Shown here one piece after another: positions 1-12,404 of a DNA stretch of 64,000 nucleotides. Source of the DNA: Eledone cirrhosa (taxonomy: Eukaryota > Mollusca > Cephalopoda > Octopoda > Eledonidae); the NCBI GenBank assembly GCA_964016885.1, contig OZ024757.1, forward strand, positions 26,785,954-26,849,953, written 5' to 3'. The position numbers and the translations under genes were made by a program. The notes beneath the pieces were generated by a model that was given only the letters and a program-made list of their open reading frames with translations, had not been told where the DNA came from and made no database searches. Numbering within the stretch: position 1 is the stretch's first letter; each line of letters begins with the position of its first letter.

Positions 1-195
1 TATGTGATATGTACGTATACATGTGTGTGTATGTGTGTTTGTTTGTATGTATGGTTGTGTTCTCGGCTTACTATTTTATTTTAATTTTCCATTTTATTCA
101 ATATTAGATGTCTCTCTTATATTCCTTAACCAGTGGAGACCTGAACCATTAATAATGACTGCAATAACGTTGAACGTATTTAATTTTAAGAGTTT

Positions 196-655
196 AGGAT
201 TAGTTGGACAGATTATACGGGCAAAACCAACAGGGGTAGACCCCGACCAAGATGGTTGGATAACATCCATGAGCTTGGCTGGTCACGCTTGGGGATCCAG
301 GAGGATCAGTTGGAGACAATTGCTTCTGACAGGACCCACTGTGGAAGGAGTGTTTGAGGACTTTGCTCCCACGACCCTCACAGGAATAAGTGGGCGAAGA
401 CAAAATGTATATAGTGATGACACTGGTACCAAGCTGTCTCTGTCTTTCCTTTGGATAACAAGATATATTGCTGGACAGATTTTACAGGAGACCCAGGTAT
501 ATACCTCGAGCAAGATGGTTGGATAACATGTATGAGCTTGGCTGGTCACACTTGGGGATCCAGCCGGATCAGTTGGCGATGGCTGCTTCTCACAGGACCC
601 CCTGGAAGGAGTGTTTGAGGACTCTGCCTCCACGACTTCCTCAGGAATAAGTGAG
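196..655 (+). mobile_element. Two tandem fragments of a non-LTR retrotransposon 3' region
   Basis: Two copies (about 196-395 and 470-655, offset 263 bp) encode degraded versions of the C-terminal tail of an RTE-like reverse transcriptase: WLDNMYELGWSHLGIQ followed by DRTPW and a TLPP end. Related fragments occur at 18360, 33985, 45107, 56390 and 63690. No intact ORF. Confidence 0.6.
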
Positions 656-937
656 TGGTGGAGAAGGCAAAGAAGAAAGAAGGAAAAGAAGGGAAAGAAG
701 GCAAAGAAGAAAGAAGGAAAAGAAGGGAAAGAAGGCAAAGGAGAAGGAGGAAAAGAAGAAAGAAGGCAAAGGAGGAAAAGAAGAAAGAAGGCAAAGCAGG
801 AGAAGAAAAAAGAAGGCAAAGCAGGAGAAGAAAAAAGAAGGCAAAGGAGAAGAAGGAAAAGAAGGCAAAGGAGGAGGAGAAGAAGAAGAAAAAGAAGAAA
901 GAGAAGGCAAAGGAGAAAGAAGAAGAAGAATGTGTAT
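656..937. repeat. Purine-rich GAAG/AAGGC simple repeat
   Basis: About 280 bp of imperfect AAGAAGGAAAAGAAGGCAAAG units. All six-frame ORFs here (Lys/Arg/Glu-rich on +, Ser/Phe/Pro-rich on -) are composition artefacts. Strong purine/pyrimidine strand asymmetry. Confidence 0.85.
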
Positions 938-1310
938 CCTAATGTATACCAGGTTTACTGGTTATCTGAATATCCATGTAAACTGGGACATTTGTGTTTT
1001 GATAAATTTTATAGTTTGTGTACTTTGATTGCTGCCATGTGGAGATGGTTAAATATAAAGTAAATATTTGAATTTATTTATTTCGAGGAAGCATCTAATT
1101 ACTAAAATATGTTCAGCATATATGTACAAATGTCACCCTGTATTAAATGTATGAATAACTTTGGAGAAATAACTATTTGCAGGGATAAATGTAGGGGCTA
1201 GAACACCCTGGCCCTTGTGATTGAAAAGTGAACTTCTTATCGTAGCAATATAACAGAGATATCGTCACCGTCATCGTTTAATGTCCATCTTCCACGCTAG
1301 TATGTATGGG

Positions 1311-2200
1311 TTATAAATAATAATAATAATGAAATTATTGTGTACTGTGCTCAGGTGCACTACAACTCATCAACGATGCATGTATAGTACATAGAATAAT
1401 GTACAATTGTCAGGAAAATTAACAGTGTATGAGTCATGATATACATATGTGCGTGTGTATGGAGGGGGAAAATCAGGTGTAATGTTGGCGAATTTCAGGA
1501 AGCATGGAGGTTTTAAAGGATGCAGTGTCTCGGCAGCTAACAACTGATGCAGGTAGTTTGTTCCATGCTTCAGCAACTCTGAGCGCGAAAAAATGTTTCC
1601 GAAAGTCATGGGAACTGTGCTGTTTTCTGACTTTGTGGGCATGTCCACGTGTGTTAGACACATGGAAATCAAAAAGGTACTCAGGGTTGTTGTTGGCAAG
1701 ATGGTTAATAATTTTGTGGGTGTTTGTTTACCAAGTCAGTTGCCAGACGTCAGCGCTTCAATGTATCCATGCCCAGGGAAGCAAGGTGTTCAGAGTATGG
1801 TAGATGCCTGAGGTCAATGTTCTGAGCAAGATAGGGGTTCCAGACTGGTGATGCAAATTCTAAGTGTGGCCACACCATAGCTATATACAGCTTTAAATAG
1901 ATAGCTGGAGAGTGGCTGACAAAGGTCTTGCTGAGTGATGCTAAGACACTCTTGGCCTTCTTGACAATTTTAGAGACATGCTTCATCCAACACAAATCGC
2001 TGCTGACAGTAATGCCCAGGTCATGTTCACAAGAGGACTTCTTGATATTAGTGTTGTGGAGGGGAGTCTGTGGATGCTGGGTTTTTCCTCCCAAAATGCA
2101 TGGTGATACACTTGTCCACAGCCAACTTGAGTTGCCAGTCCGTGATCCATTGCTGCATTGTGTCCAGGTATGATTATAGGAAAGATCTATAGTGTTCAGT
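1311..2200 (-). mobile_element. 5'-truncated jockey/CR1-like non-LTR retrotransposon, decayed
   Basis: Read on the minus strand, it encodes KKSSCEHDLGITVSSDL, PHLEFASPVWNPYLAQN and, after frameshifts, [17 protein letters not shown], the C-terminal end of a jockey/CR1-type reverse transcriptase ORF. It ends in a 3' UTR with an (ATT)n tail at about 1316-1332. Several frameshifts and stops. The same family recurs at 22846 (+), 31397 (-), 33455 (-) and 48247 (-). Confidence 0.8.
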
Positions 2201-2472
2201 GGAGCAACGTGAAATGAAAGGATTTGCTGAAGAACACAACATGCAATCCAGGAATGGAACACCCTTACCACCAGGCCACACACCTCCACACGCGTTACAA
2301 TGGCTATTTCAATGCATCTCTCTCGCCATCCTCCATGACAATGCATTTTCCATTCTGTCCACTGGGACCGCAATGTTGCCAATGCCTTGTGACCTCAGTG
2401 CCAAAGAGTGCTCCTCCCACTCTGTCCCAGCCGGTATCATTGGAGTAGTGATGTTTGAGCACGTTTTAGGGA

Positions 2473-2682
2473 TTTAACTCTTTAGCATTTAAACCAGCTG
2501 TATACAGCCAGAATTCTCTCACCTCTTTCTGTTCAAACTGGGAATAACTGGCTGCTCATACTTATGTTAAGGTATGTTCTTGAAATAAATAATATCAAAA
2601 TCTCATAGATTCGATATTATGTGAGATAAAGTGTTTACCATGAAAATACAATAATTAATATAGAGTAATCCTAAAGGGTTAA
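2473..2682 (+). mobile_element. TTAA-flanked MITE (piggyBac-like), near full length
   Basis: Begins TTAACTCTTTAGCATTTA and ends CTAAAGGGTTAA, giving inverted termini next to TTAA. The internal marker blocks CAGAATTCTCTCACCTC and AAAATCTCATAGATTCGA are shared by all family members. TTAA plus a CCCTTT-type end is the hallmark of piggyBac-like non-autonomous elements; assignment is inference. Confidence 0.65.
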
Positions 2683-2711
2683 ATTGACCCCAGTACTTGA
2701 ATTTATCGACC

Positions 2712-2789
2712 CTGATATTATGTGAGATAAAGCCTTTACTGCACAAATACAATAGTAAATATAGAGTAATGTGAATGCTAAAGGGTTAA
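2712..2789 (+). mobile_element. TTAA-MITE, 3' fragment
   Basis: Only the right-hand third of the family (GATATTATGTGAGATAAAGC through AATGCTAAAGGGTTAA). Confidence 0.6.
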
Positions 2790-3045
2790 GGTAGCTGTGA
2801 CAACACATAGGCAACAACAACAACAACAAAAACACCATGAATATCTTTATCAAGACTTAATACCTATACATTGAATGTCTACCTTTACATTTACTGTTTA
2901 TTTATGTACCATAACATAGCTGTTCGACAAACAGAGATTGATAAAAGTAATTACTGAGGTCGGTCTGATCGACTAAATCCTTTGAAGGCGATGCCCCAGC
3001 ATGGTCACATTCTAATTACTAAAACCTGTAAAAATATAAAAGAAA

Positions 3046-3050
3046 AAGAA

Positions 3051-3114
<64 letters not shown>
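3046..3114. repeat. TG/TA microsatellite
   Basis: (TG)n passing into (TA)n, followed by a short inverted GATG-family tail fragment (ATCATCGTTTAACG) to about 3155. Confidence 0.9.
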
Positions 3115-3116
<2 letters not shown>

Positions 3117-3317
3117 CATCATCGTTTAACGTTTATCTTCCACGCTAGCATGGGTTATATATATATGTTCCTTCAATCTTTCTAATTTCTCATTCTTTCT
3201 TCTGATGAAGGACTAGCGTCTGAAATGTTAAGACTCTCTTCCTGCTATTTCAAGTGTTAAACTAATATATTCCTTCTATATACTGTACTGTTTGTGTTGT
3301 TATTTATGTTTACCTTT

Positions 3318-3318
<1 letters not shown>

Positions 3319-3358
<40 letters not shown>

Positions 3359-3542
3359 GTGGTTACAATAATGTCCATTACGAGCTGAGGATCCGCTAAG
3401 GTGAAACAATTGTTCTCGGTATGGTGAACTAACTGTTGTGTAACCACTTCTACCTAACTCGTCCCATGGACTGAGTGCTCTACCACTACGGATATTACCT
3501 TCCAGTGTTCTACCACTATATATATATATATATATATATATA
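3319..3542. repeat. Dispersed unclassified repeat bounded by AT microsatellites
   Basis: A 160-bp unique core (3355-3518) beginning AGAAGTGGTTACAATAATG sits between two (TA)n runs. A rearranged inverted copy occurs at 40919-41105. Not assigned to a known class. Confidence 0.6.
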
Positions 3543-3843
3543 AATATATATATATACACACACATATATCCTTTGGTATTTGCTGTTGTCATCTACATAG
3601 ATTGTTCGCAGTCATTTCTGTCTAAATCTAAAGGGTAAACTCTCTGAAACAAAGAATTTATTGTGTGAGAAGGGGGTTACCTTCCATAATTTGACTTCAG
3701 TTGCCTTTTTGCAACAGTATAAACGTGCGTCTGAATATGTATATATGTGTATGTTTGTATACATACACATCATTATAAATGAGTGTCTAGATATGTATGT
3801 GTTCACACATCAGCATATGTATGTGTGTGTATTTGGGTATGTA

Positions 3844-3896
<53 letters not shown>

Positions 3897-4014
3897 ACCC
3901 ATCATCATTATTGCTGTCATTTAATGTTTGTTTTTCCAGGTAGCAAGGGTTGGACATGTTGTCACAGACAGTACATTTTATCATGACACCAGTACTAGCT
4001 AGGTAATCATGTCT

Positions 4015-4391
4015 TTAACCCTTTAGCATTTACATTACTCTATATATACTATTATATTTTCACAATAAAGGCTTTATCTCACATAATATTGGGTCTATGA
4101 GATTTTGATATTATTTATTTTGAGAACAATACCTTAACATCAGTATGAGTGGTCAGTTATGGACAGTTTGAACAGAAAGAGGTGAAAGAATTCTGGCTGG
4201 ATATGGCTAGCTTAATTCTTTAGCATTTAAACTGGACATATCCGGCCAGAATTCTCTCACCTCTTTCTGATTAAACTGGCTGTAACTGGCCACTCATACT
4301 AATGTTAAGGTATTGTTTTGAAAATAAATAGTATCACAATCTCATAGATTCAATATTATGAGAAAGAATTATGTGAGATAAAGCTTTTAGA
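4015..4391. mobile_element. Two adjacent TTAA-MITEs in opposite orientation
   Basis: 4015-4213 is a reverse copy starting TTAACCCTTTAGCATTTAC; 4214-4391 is a forward copy starting TTAATTCTTTAGCATTTA. Together they form a large imperfect inverted repeat of about 180 bp per arm. The second copy has lost its right end. Confidence 0.65.
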
Positions 4392-4512
4392 AGGTTTGTT
4401 TACAGAAATGTTTTACATACTAGTACAACAGAGTCACCCATACCTGCATATACACTGGCATGTATGTGTGTCTGTATGTATATGTATGTGTGTGTATATA
4501 TATATATATATA

Positions 4513-4895
4513 AAGGCAATGACACAGGACAGTGACCTCTAGCGTTACGCAGAAATACAGAAGACCCGACCTCCCATGGGTACAAGTCGAAGCTGAAGCA
4601 TATAGACAATATGCCCCCACACCCTCCCACTGCAAAGTGCTTGTGGAGGTGCCACGGCAAAAAAGCACCCAGCACCCACTGTAAAGTGGACATGTAGGCG
4701 CCATGGAAAAAAGCACCCAGCACTCACTGTAAATGAGGTTGATGTTAGGAAGGGCATCCAGCTGTAGAAATCAAGCCAGAATCAGTTCCTGTATGAGCAA
4801 GACAAGGTAAACCGACTGGAGACTGCTCATAACAGGACAACCCATCTAACCCATGCTAGCGTGGAAGAACAGACGTAAAACGGTGATGAGATATA
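4513..4895 (+). repeat. GATG-tailed dispersed repeat with 48-bp-type core
   Basis: It contains the family blocks GAAGACCCGACCTCCCATGG, CACTGTAAATGAGGTTGATG, GGGCATCCAGCTGTAGAAA and CCCATGCTAGCGTGGAAGAA, and ends in a GATGA tract. This is one of the commonest families in the window (more than 15 loci). No coding potential. Confidence 0.75.
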
Positions 4896-4961
4896 TATAT
4901 ATTTATATATATATATGCATGTGTATATATATATATCTTCATATGTATATATCTATGTATA

Positions 4962-5045
<84 letters not shown>
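4962..5045. repeat. (CT)n/(TA)n microsatellite
   Basis: About 66 bp of pure CT dinucleotide followed by a TA run. Confidence 0.95.
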
Positions 5046-5047
<2 letters not shown>

Positions 5048-5261
5048 TACACATACAGTTCAAGGAAACAACAAATAGAGGTACGAAAAGTCTTATATAT
5101 ATACAGAGACACACATACATGCCAGTGTATATGCATGTATGTGTAACTCTGTTGTACTAGTATGTAAAACATTTCTGTAAACAACCCTACTAGCCTTGCT
5201 AACTATCTGTTACCTCATCCTGTCACCCCTTTTGTTTATTTCTCCTCCTTCTCTCACTCTC

Positions 5262-6060
5262 TCTCTGTAAAATGGTAGTGCTAGTGCCATATTCTAAAAT
5301 GGTAGTGTTGCTGCAATGATAAAATGCATCCAGGCTACACAGTAAAATGGTAATGCGTGTACAAGATAAAATGTGCCCAGTCCTCACTGTAAAATGTACC
5401 CAGTCCTCCCTGTAAAATGGTAGTGCTGGTACGTGATAAAATGCATCCAGCCTACACTGTAAAATAGTAGTGCTAATGCTTTATAAAATGCACCTCTGGA
5501 AGAACGGACGTAAAACGGTGATGATGATGATGATGATGATGACCTCATCCATATTGTAAAATGGTAGTGTTGATATAATGAAAAATACAGTAAAATAGTA
5601 GTGCTAGTGCCATGATAAAATGCACCCAGCCCACATTTTAAAATGGTAGTGTTGATGTCATGATAAAAGTGTTGATACCATCATACAATATCCACAGTCC
5701 ACACAGTAAAATTGTAATGCTAATGCCACAATAAAATACACCCAGTCCTCACTGTAAAATGGTAGTGTTGGTGACCTGATAAAATACACCCAGTCCTCAC
5801 TGTAAAATGGTAGTGTTGGTGACCTGATAAAATACACCCAGTCCTCACTGTAAAATGGTAGTGCTGATACCATCATACAATATCCACAGTCCACATTGTA
5901 AATTGGTAGTGTTGGTACCATGATAAAATGTATCCAGTTCATATTGTAAAATGGTAGTGTTGATGTCATGATAAAATGCACCAGGCCAACACTATAAGAG
6001 TAGAGCTGGTACCATGATAAAATGCACCCAGTCCACCCTGTCTGGTGGTAGCAGTGGTAC
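5262..6060. repeat. 48-bp minisatellite array
   Basis: Imperfect units of CACTGTAAAATGGTAGTG followed by ATAAAATGCACCCAG, with a 48-bp period that is clear at 5741/5789/5837. A GATG tract interrupts at about 5520-5541. Because 48 is divisible by 3, an open frame arises that is not a gene. Confidence 0.8.
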
Positions 6061-6150
6061 CACGAGTAAACAAACAGAGTTCATGCCATGAAGTAGTTAG
6101 TGTTAGCAGACCTGTCAATTTTCCCTGTCCAACAGGGAGATCTCCCACCC

Positions 6151-7304
6151 AATTTGGGGTGGGTGAGAGATGTCTTCCTTGTGAAAATGGGTATAGCTTT
6201 CATTATGCAAAATCACCCCATTTTGCCTCATTTCTCCCTGTTTTAGGGCACATTTTTTCATGGTACTTTGGGGTGGGTGAGAGATGTTTTCTCTTGTGAA
6301 AATAGGTATAGCTTTCATTATGCAAAATCTCCCCATTTTGCCTCATTTCTCCCTGTTTTGGGGCACATTTTTTCATGGTACTTTGGGGTGGGTGAGAGAT
6401 GTCTTCTCTTGTGAAAATAGGTATAGCTTTCATTATGCAAAATCTCCCCATTTTGCCTCATTTCTCCCCGTTTTGGGGCACATTTTTTCATGGTACTTTG
6501 GGGTGGGTGAAAGATGTCTTCTCTTGTGAAAATAGGTATAGCTTTCATTATGCAAAATCTCCCCATTTTGCCTCATTTCTCCCCGTTTTAGGGCACATTT
6601 TTTCATGGTACTTTGGGGTGGGTGAGAGATGTCTTCTCTTGTGAAAATGGGTATAGCTTTCATTAATCAAAATTTCCCCATTTTGCCTCATTTATCCCTG
6701 TTTTGGGGCACATTTTTTCATGGTACTTTGGGGTGGGTGAGAGATGTCTTCTCTTGTGAAAATAGGTATAGCTTTCATTATGCAAAATCTCCCCATTTTG
6801 CCTCATTTCTCCCTGTTTTAGGGCACATTTTTTCATGGTACTTTGGGGTGGGTGAGAGATATCTTCTCTTGTGAAAATGGGTATAGCTTTCATTATGCAA
6901 AATCTCCCCATTTTGCCTCATTTCTCCCTGTTTTGGGGCACATTTTTTCATGGTACTTTGGGGTGGGTGAGAGATGTCTTCTCTTGTGAAAATGGGTATA
7001 GCTTTCATTAATCAAAATTTCCCCATTTTGCCTCATTTATCCCTGTTTTGGGGCACATTTTTTCATGGTACTTTGGGGTGGGTGAGAGATGTCTTCTCTT
7101 GTGAAAATAGGTATAGCTTTCATTATGCAAAATCTCCCCATTTTGCCTCATTTCTCCCTGTTTTAGGGCACATTTTTTCATGGTACTTTGGGGTGGGTGA
7201 GAGATATCTTCTCTTGTGAAAATGGGTATAGCTTTCATTATGCAAAATCTCCCCCATTTTGCCTCATTTCTCCCTGTTTTGGGGCACATTTTTTCATGGT
7301 ACTC
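6151..7304. repeat. 115-bp satellite, ten copies, with 345-bp trimeric higher-order repeat
   Basis: Monomers start TTTGGGGTGGGTGAGAGA at 6152, 6267, 6382, 6497, 6612, 6727, 6842, 6957, 7072 and 7187. The block 6612-6956 is repeated almost exactly at 6957-7301, including diagnostic variants in the first monomer (CATTAATCAAAATTTCCCC). The overlapping 76-93 aa ORFs on both strands are periodic shadows. Confidence 0.92.
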
Positions 7305-7494
7305 CCCATTTGTGTTTTTAGAGGTTGGCAGGTCCGCGTTAGGATGGGCATCCAGCCAGCCATAGAAACCATGCTAAAATAAAACATATGAGCAAGATAC
7401 ACTTGCGTGACATATCTGTCTTGTCTCATAACGTGACATATCTGTCTAACCTATTCAAGCATGGAAAATAGATCATGATTGTGACGATGATGAT

Positions 7495-7755
7495 GTGTAT
7501 GTCTGTGTGTGTATATATATTTATGTCTATATATGTGTGTGTATATATGTAAATATATGTACATGTATGTGTATATATATATGTGTGTATATATGTATGT
7601 GTATATACGTATGTATGTATGTGTGTATGTATGTATATGTGTGTATATATATATATGTAGGTGTATGTATGTATATGTGTGTATATATATATATATGTAG
7701 GTATATGTGTACATGTATATGTGTATATATATGTGTATATGTATATATATAGATG
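7495..7755. repeat. TG/TATG microsatellite
   Basis: About 260 bp of mixed GTGTATATATGTATG units; ORFs inside are artefacts. Confidence 0.95.
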
Positions 7756-7867
7756 TCCTCTTACTTTTCTAGACATCCCTTTCTCCTTCATCCCAGTAAT
7801 ATTCTCTCTCTCTTCTTCCCCACTTTAAAGGCATTGATTTTTCTGGCTATTTTATATTATAGATTTC

Positions 7868-9070
7868 TCTTTGGTGTTTGGTATTGATGGTGGTGGTGGT
7901 GTCGGTGTGTGGTGGTGGTGGTGTCGGTGTGTGGTGGTGGTGGTGTGTGGTGGTGGTGGTGGTGATGGTGGTGGTGTCGGTGTGTGGTGGTGGTGGTGGT
8001 GTTTAGTATTGATGGTGGAGTTGGTGGTGGTGTTTGGTATTGATGGTGGTGGTGTTTGGTATTGATGGTGATGGTGGTGGTGTTTGGTATTGATGGTGAT
8101 GGTGGTGGTGTTGGTGTGTGGTGGTGGTGTTGGTGTGTGGTGATGGTGGTGGTGTGTAGTATTGGTGATGGTGGTGTTGGTGTGTGGTATTGGTGGTGGT
8201 GTGTGGTATTGATGGTGGTGGTGTTGGTGTTTGGTATTGATGGTGATGGTGGTGGTGTTGGTGTGTGGTGGTGGTGTTGGTGTGTGGTGATGGTGGTGGT
8301 GTGTAGTATTGGTGATGGTGGTGTTGGTGTGTGGTATTGGTGGTGGTGTGTGGTATTGATGGTGGTGGTGTTGGTGTTTGGTATTGATGGTGATGGTGGT
8401 GGTGGTGGTGTGTGGTGATGGTGGTGGTGTGTGGTATTGGTGGTGGTGTGTGGTATTGGTGGTGGTGTGTGGTATTGATGGTGGTGGTGTTGGTGTTTGG
8501 TATTGATGGTGGTGGTGGTGGTGTGTGGTATTGGTGATGGTGGTGGTGTTGGTGTGTGGTATTGGTGGTGGTGTGTGGTATTGATGGTGGTGGTGGTGGT
8601 GGTGTTGGTGGTGGTGTGTGGTATTGATGGTGGTGGTGTTGGTGTTTGGTATTGGTGATGTTGGTGGTGTTTGGTATTGGGGGTGGTGGTGGTGTTATTG
8701 GTGGTGGTGGTGTTTGGTATTGTTGGTGTTTGTTATTGATGTGGTCGGCTTTGTTTGGTATTGTTGGTGGTGTTGTTCTTATTGTAGGTATTGTTTCTTA
8801 TTGATGTGGTGTTGTTGTTGTTGTCTTTATTGGTGGTGGTGGTGGTGTTGTTATTGTCAGTATTATTTGTTATTGATGTAGTATTGTTATTGTTGGTGTT
8901 ACTGTTGTTGTGGTGGTGGTGTTGTTGTTGTTATTGTTGGTGGTGTTGTTGGTGTTACTGTTGTTGTTGTGGTGGTGTTGTTGTTATTGTTGGTGGTGGT
9001 AGTGTTGTTGTTGTTGGTATTGTTTGTTATTGATGTGGTCAGCATTGTTTGATGTTGTTGTTGTTATTGA
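7868..9070. repeat. GGT/GTT-rich minisatellite with a 147-bp internal period
   Basis: GGTGGTGGTGTTGGTGTGTG-type units for 1.2 kb, sliding into GTTGTTATTG units after about 8760. A 147-bp block is duplicated in tandem (8101-8247 and 8248-8394). Six-frame translations are Val/Trp/Gly or Leu/Val/Cys runs with no gene-like composition. Confidence 0.9.
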
Positions 9071-9130
9071 TACTGTTAAGTGTTGTTATGAGTTAGTTTT
9101 GTAATGTATCTGGTAAAATGATGGACTGTG

Positions 9131-9132
<2 letters not shown>

Positions 9133-9166
<34 letters not shown>

Positions 9167-9690
9167 TACATGGGTGGATAGACAGATAGATATCTACATG
9201 GGGAGATAGATAGTTAGACAGACGGATAGATAGACAGACAGACGGATAGATGAATAGATAGACAGATAGTTAGTAAAATAGATGGATGGACAGATAGATA
9301 GGCAGACAGACGGACGGATGGATGGATAGACAGATAGGCAGACAGATGGATGGATGGATAGACAGACGGACGGATGGATGGATGGATGGATAGACGGACG
9401 GACGGACGGACGGACGGACGGACGGACGGACGGACGGATGGATGGACAGATAGATAGATTTCTTTATTAGCCACAAGGGCGCAACAAGAAAGGGGACAAT
9501 ACAAAGACAGATAGATAGACAGACAGACGGACGGATGGATGGATAGACAGATAGATAAACAGAAGACAGATAGACAGACAGATAGATAGACAGGCAGATA
9601 GATAGATGGATAGATAGACAGAAGACAGATGGATAGACAGACAGACAGACAGACACAGATGGATGGATAGATAGTGAGAGAGATAGACAT
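9133..9690. repeat. GACA/GATA/GGAC tetranucleotide array
   Basis: About 550 bp of ACAGACAGATAGATGG variants, with one short unique insertion at about 9457-9508. Minus-strand ORFs rich in Cys, Leu, Ser and Tyr are repeat artefacts. Confidence 0.93.
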
Positions 9691-10054
9691 AGACAGAGAG
9701 ATTGATAGGTATATGGATAGTGAGAGAAGGAAGAGGGATAGACAAAAGAAAGCAGACACTGATATGTAATGAAGCAGGCCTGAAAAACAGGTTCCGGGGA
9801 TCAAATTGCTAAAATAATTGATTAAAAACTGCAGAGAGTTTGTGTCTGTCGGACATTTGTCAACATTTTCCATCCATACAATGGAGTGTATGTGTATGTG
9901 TATGTGTATATGTGCATACATGTGTGTGTGTGTGCATATGTGTATGTGGGTGTGCATGTGTGTGTATATGTATGTGTGCATATACGAGTGTATGTACATG
10001 TGCGCATGAGTGCAAATAGCCTGTAATGTTTTGGTCCTCCTCCTCATAATATAT

Positions 10055-10135
10055 ACAGGGTGTCCCCCAAAAATGTATACACACTTCAACAACATTCTAA
10101 TAAATATGTATATACATTTTGGGGAAACACCCTGT
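10055..10135. mobile_element. Mariner-like hairpin MITE (about 80 bp)
   Basis: Starts ACAGGGTGTCCCCCAAAAA and ends TTTTGGGGAAACACCCTGT, with internal complementary GTATACACACTTC / GTATATACATT blocks, so nearly the whole element folds on itself. Flanked by TA. The ends resemble Tc1/mariner termini; the class is inferred. Confidence 0.7.
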
Positions 10136-10911
10136 AGTTCAACCTGACGTTTTAAATAACAGAAATAACAGTAATACCAACAAACGGACCTAATAACTAG
10201 GAAACCTCTACACAGATGCTCGACCTGGTTAATTTAACACTGGAAGGGCCCATCCCTTTCCCAGGGTTGGATTTTGACCTTGTGGGTGCCTGGGACACTT
10301 CAGATTTAGGGGCCCCTCATACACAACAAACCCCACCAATTTTACATATCAAAGTTAGCTTGGAGCAAGTAATTGGAATTGAAAAGTTATAGATGTAGGT
10401 ATTAGATTAAAACATTCTAACCATCCTAAAACTAAAAAGCCCAGCTGAGGGCACAAATAAATTGCTGGTGGGTTCCCCACTGCAGGGGCCCAGGGCAATT
10501 GCCCCTTTCCTCCCATCATTAATTCCTGCCCATTCCTCTCCAGGTCTGTCTGAACACTGATTACTTCCAGAGAAGAAGAGAGAGAGAGAGAGATAGAGAT
10601 AGACAGAGTGAGAGAGTGTATATACAGAGGAAGAATAAACCCTAGTACTAGACTGATACATTTTTCTTTTATCTACTTTGAAAGGATGAAAAAGCAAAGT
10701 TGACCTCAGCAGGATTTGATCATTAAGTGCAGACAACTACAACTAATACTACAAAGCATTTTATTTGACGTTGTAATGACTCAGCTAATTCACCATAATC
10801 AGCCCTAGATATATTGAAATAAATAGACCCTCCACCCATCCTAATATAAAAACATGTTTACATGCTACACCTATATAGGTTTAACTGATCTCATGGGAGG
10901 TTTTCTTGGCT
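10136..10911. other. Non-genic stretch, possible decayed DNA-transposon sequence
   Basis: 10240-10540 holds GC-richer text with CCAGGGTTGGATTTTGACC and GGGGCCCAGGGCAATTGCCC blocks, similar in style to the repeats at 50098 and 50490. A short GA microsatellite lies at about 10575-10600. No supported gene. Confidence 0.3.
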
Positions 10912-11328
10912 TTAACACTTTAGCATCTAAACCGGCCGTATACGGCCAGAATACTCTCACCTCTTTCTGTTCAAACTGGCTTTAACTGGCCACTCATAAC
11001 AACATTAAGGTATTGTTCTCAAAATAAATAATATCAAAATCTCATAGATTTGATATGTGAGATATTTATGTGAAGTAAAAAAAAAAGGTACAAAACTGTA
11101 CTATGACTGTATAACATTAACCCTTTAGCATTTAAACCAGCTGTATCTGGTCAGAATTCTCTCACCTCTTTCTGTTCTAACCAGTCATAACTGGCCACTC
11201 ATACCAACGTTAAGGTATTGTTCTCAAAATAAATATCAAAATCTCATAGATTTGATATTATGTAAGGTAAAGCCTTTTCTGTGAAAAGACAATAGTAAAT
11301 ATAGAGTAATGTAAATGCTAAATGGTTA
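10912..11328 (+). mobile_element. Two TTAA-MITEs in tandem
   Basis: 10912-11077 is truncated on the right; 11117-11328 is complete, from TTAACCCTTTAGCATTTA to AATGCTAAATGGTTAA (about 212 bp). Confidence 0.7.
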
Positions 11329-11557
11329 ACTGATCTCATAGGAGTTTTTTTGTGGGGTGCTTAATGAAGGAGGCCACAATCCTCTCCTGAAAAGCTGTGT
11401 GAAATAGTGTATTGGTTGAGAACACAAAAGGCTGCTTGGTCAAGGAATCGAACCAATGGCCATTAGTGAAACACAAAATGGCATGCAGTAGTGTCCTAGC
11501 TCCTTAGGTTTGGAGTAAAAATCTTACTGAGGACATCCATGCCTTACTCCCTCCTGA

Positions 11558-11604
<47 letters not shown>

Positions 11605-11608
<4 letters not shown>

Positions 11609-11734
11609 ATTCTGTACGAGCGAGACACAGTCACCCGACCAATCTTGCCTCAAGATGGATAAACCCGTCTAACCCATGCTAGTGTGGAAGATGGATGTTA
11701 AACGATGATGATGATGATGATGTGTGTATGTGTA

Positions 11735-11773
<39 letters not shown>

Positions 11774-11875
11774 TATTCATCATCATCTTACATCTGCTTT
11801 TCGTTGCTTGCAAAGATGGGACTATATATACATATATATATATATATATTTAATGTACACTTTCCATGTGTATAT

Positions 11876-11924
<49 letters not shown>

Positions 11925-11957
11925 AATATATATAAATATATATATATATATATAAAT

Positions 11958-12025
<68 letters not shown>
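11605..12025. repeat. GATG-tailed repeat fragment followed by long TA microsatellites
   Basis: 11605-11721 carries CCCATGCTAGTGTGGAAGAT and a (GATG)n tail; 11724-12025 is mostly (TA)n with ATAAATA variants and a 50-bp unique spacer around 11775-11820. Confidence 0.85.
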
Positions 12026-12404
12026 GTGGAAAGTGGACATTAAATGATGATGATATATGGATAATACAATAATTCATTGATTTTTTTTTTTTCACCCTCT
12101 TTATCATTTACAGGTCTGGTCTGATAGCTGTCAGGACACCCAATGTCTCTTCTATATAGCTGATGGAAAATACTGTAATATACACATAACATTTATTTTA
12201 CACGTGCTTAAAAAAGGCCCTTAAAAAACAATCAAAAATTTGTTAATACTATTTTCTGACTTGCTTTATAACAATTTTTCGTGTTTTCATCATTCCTTCT
12301 TCAAAAGCCACTATTTTGAAGGACTAACTATAGATTGTGGTATAGTTGATGTTCCTGTTGTTTGTATTTCACTCGTGTCTTTGTTATCTACTTTAGAGAC
12401 TGAT

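Noticed and set aside
6151..7304. Chain of 76-93 aa ORFs on both strands suggesting a gene family
   Set aside because: They recur every 115 bp with the satellite monomer and end at the same stop in each monomer.
8101..8394. 147-bp period equal to nucleosome core length
   Set aside because: Only two copies of the period in a low-complexity GGT array; most simply a chance duplication length.
9214..10095. 293-codon minus-strand open frame rich in Cys, Leu, Ser, Tyr and His
   Set aside because: Product of the GACA/GATA array and TG/CA microsatellites; composition follows the repeat unit exactly.
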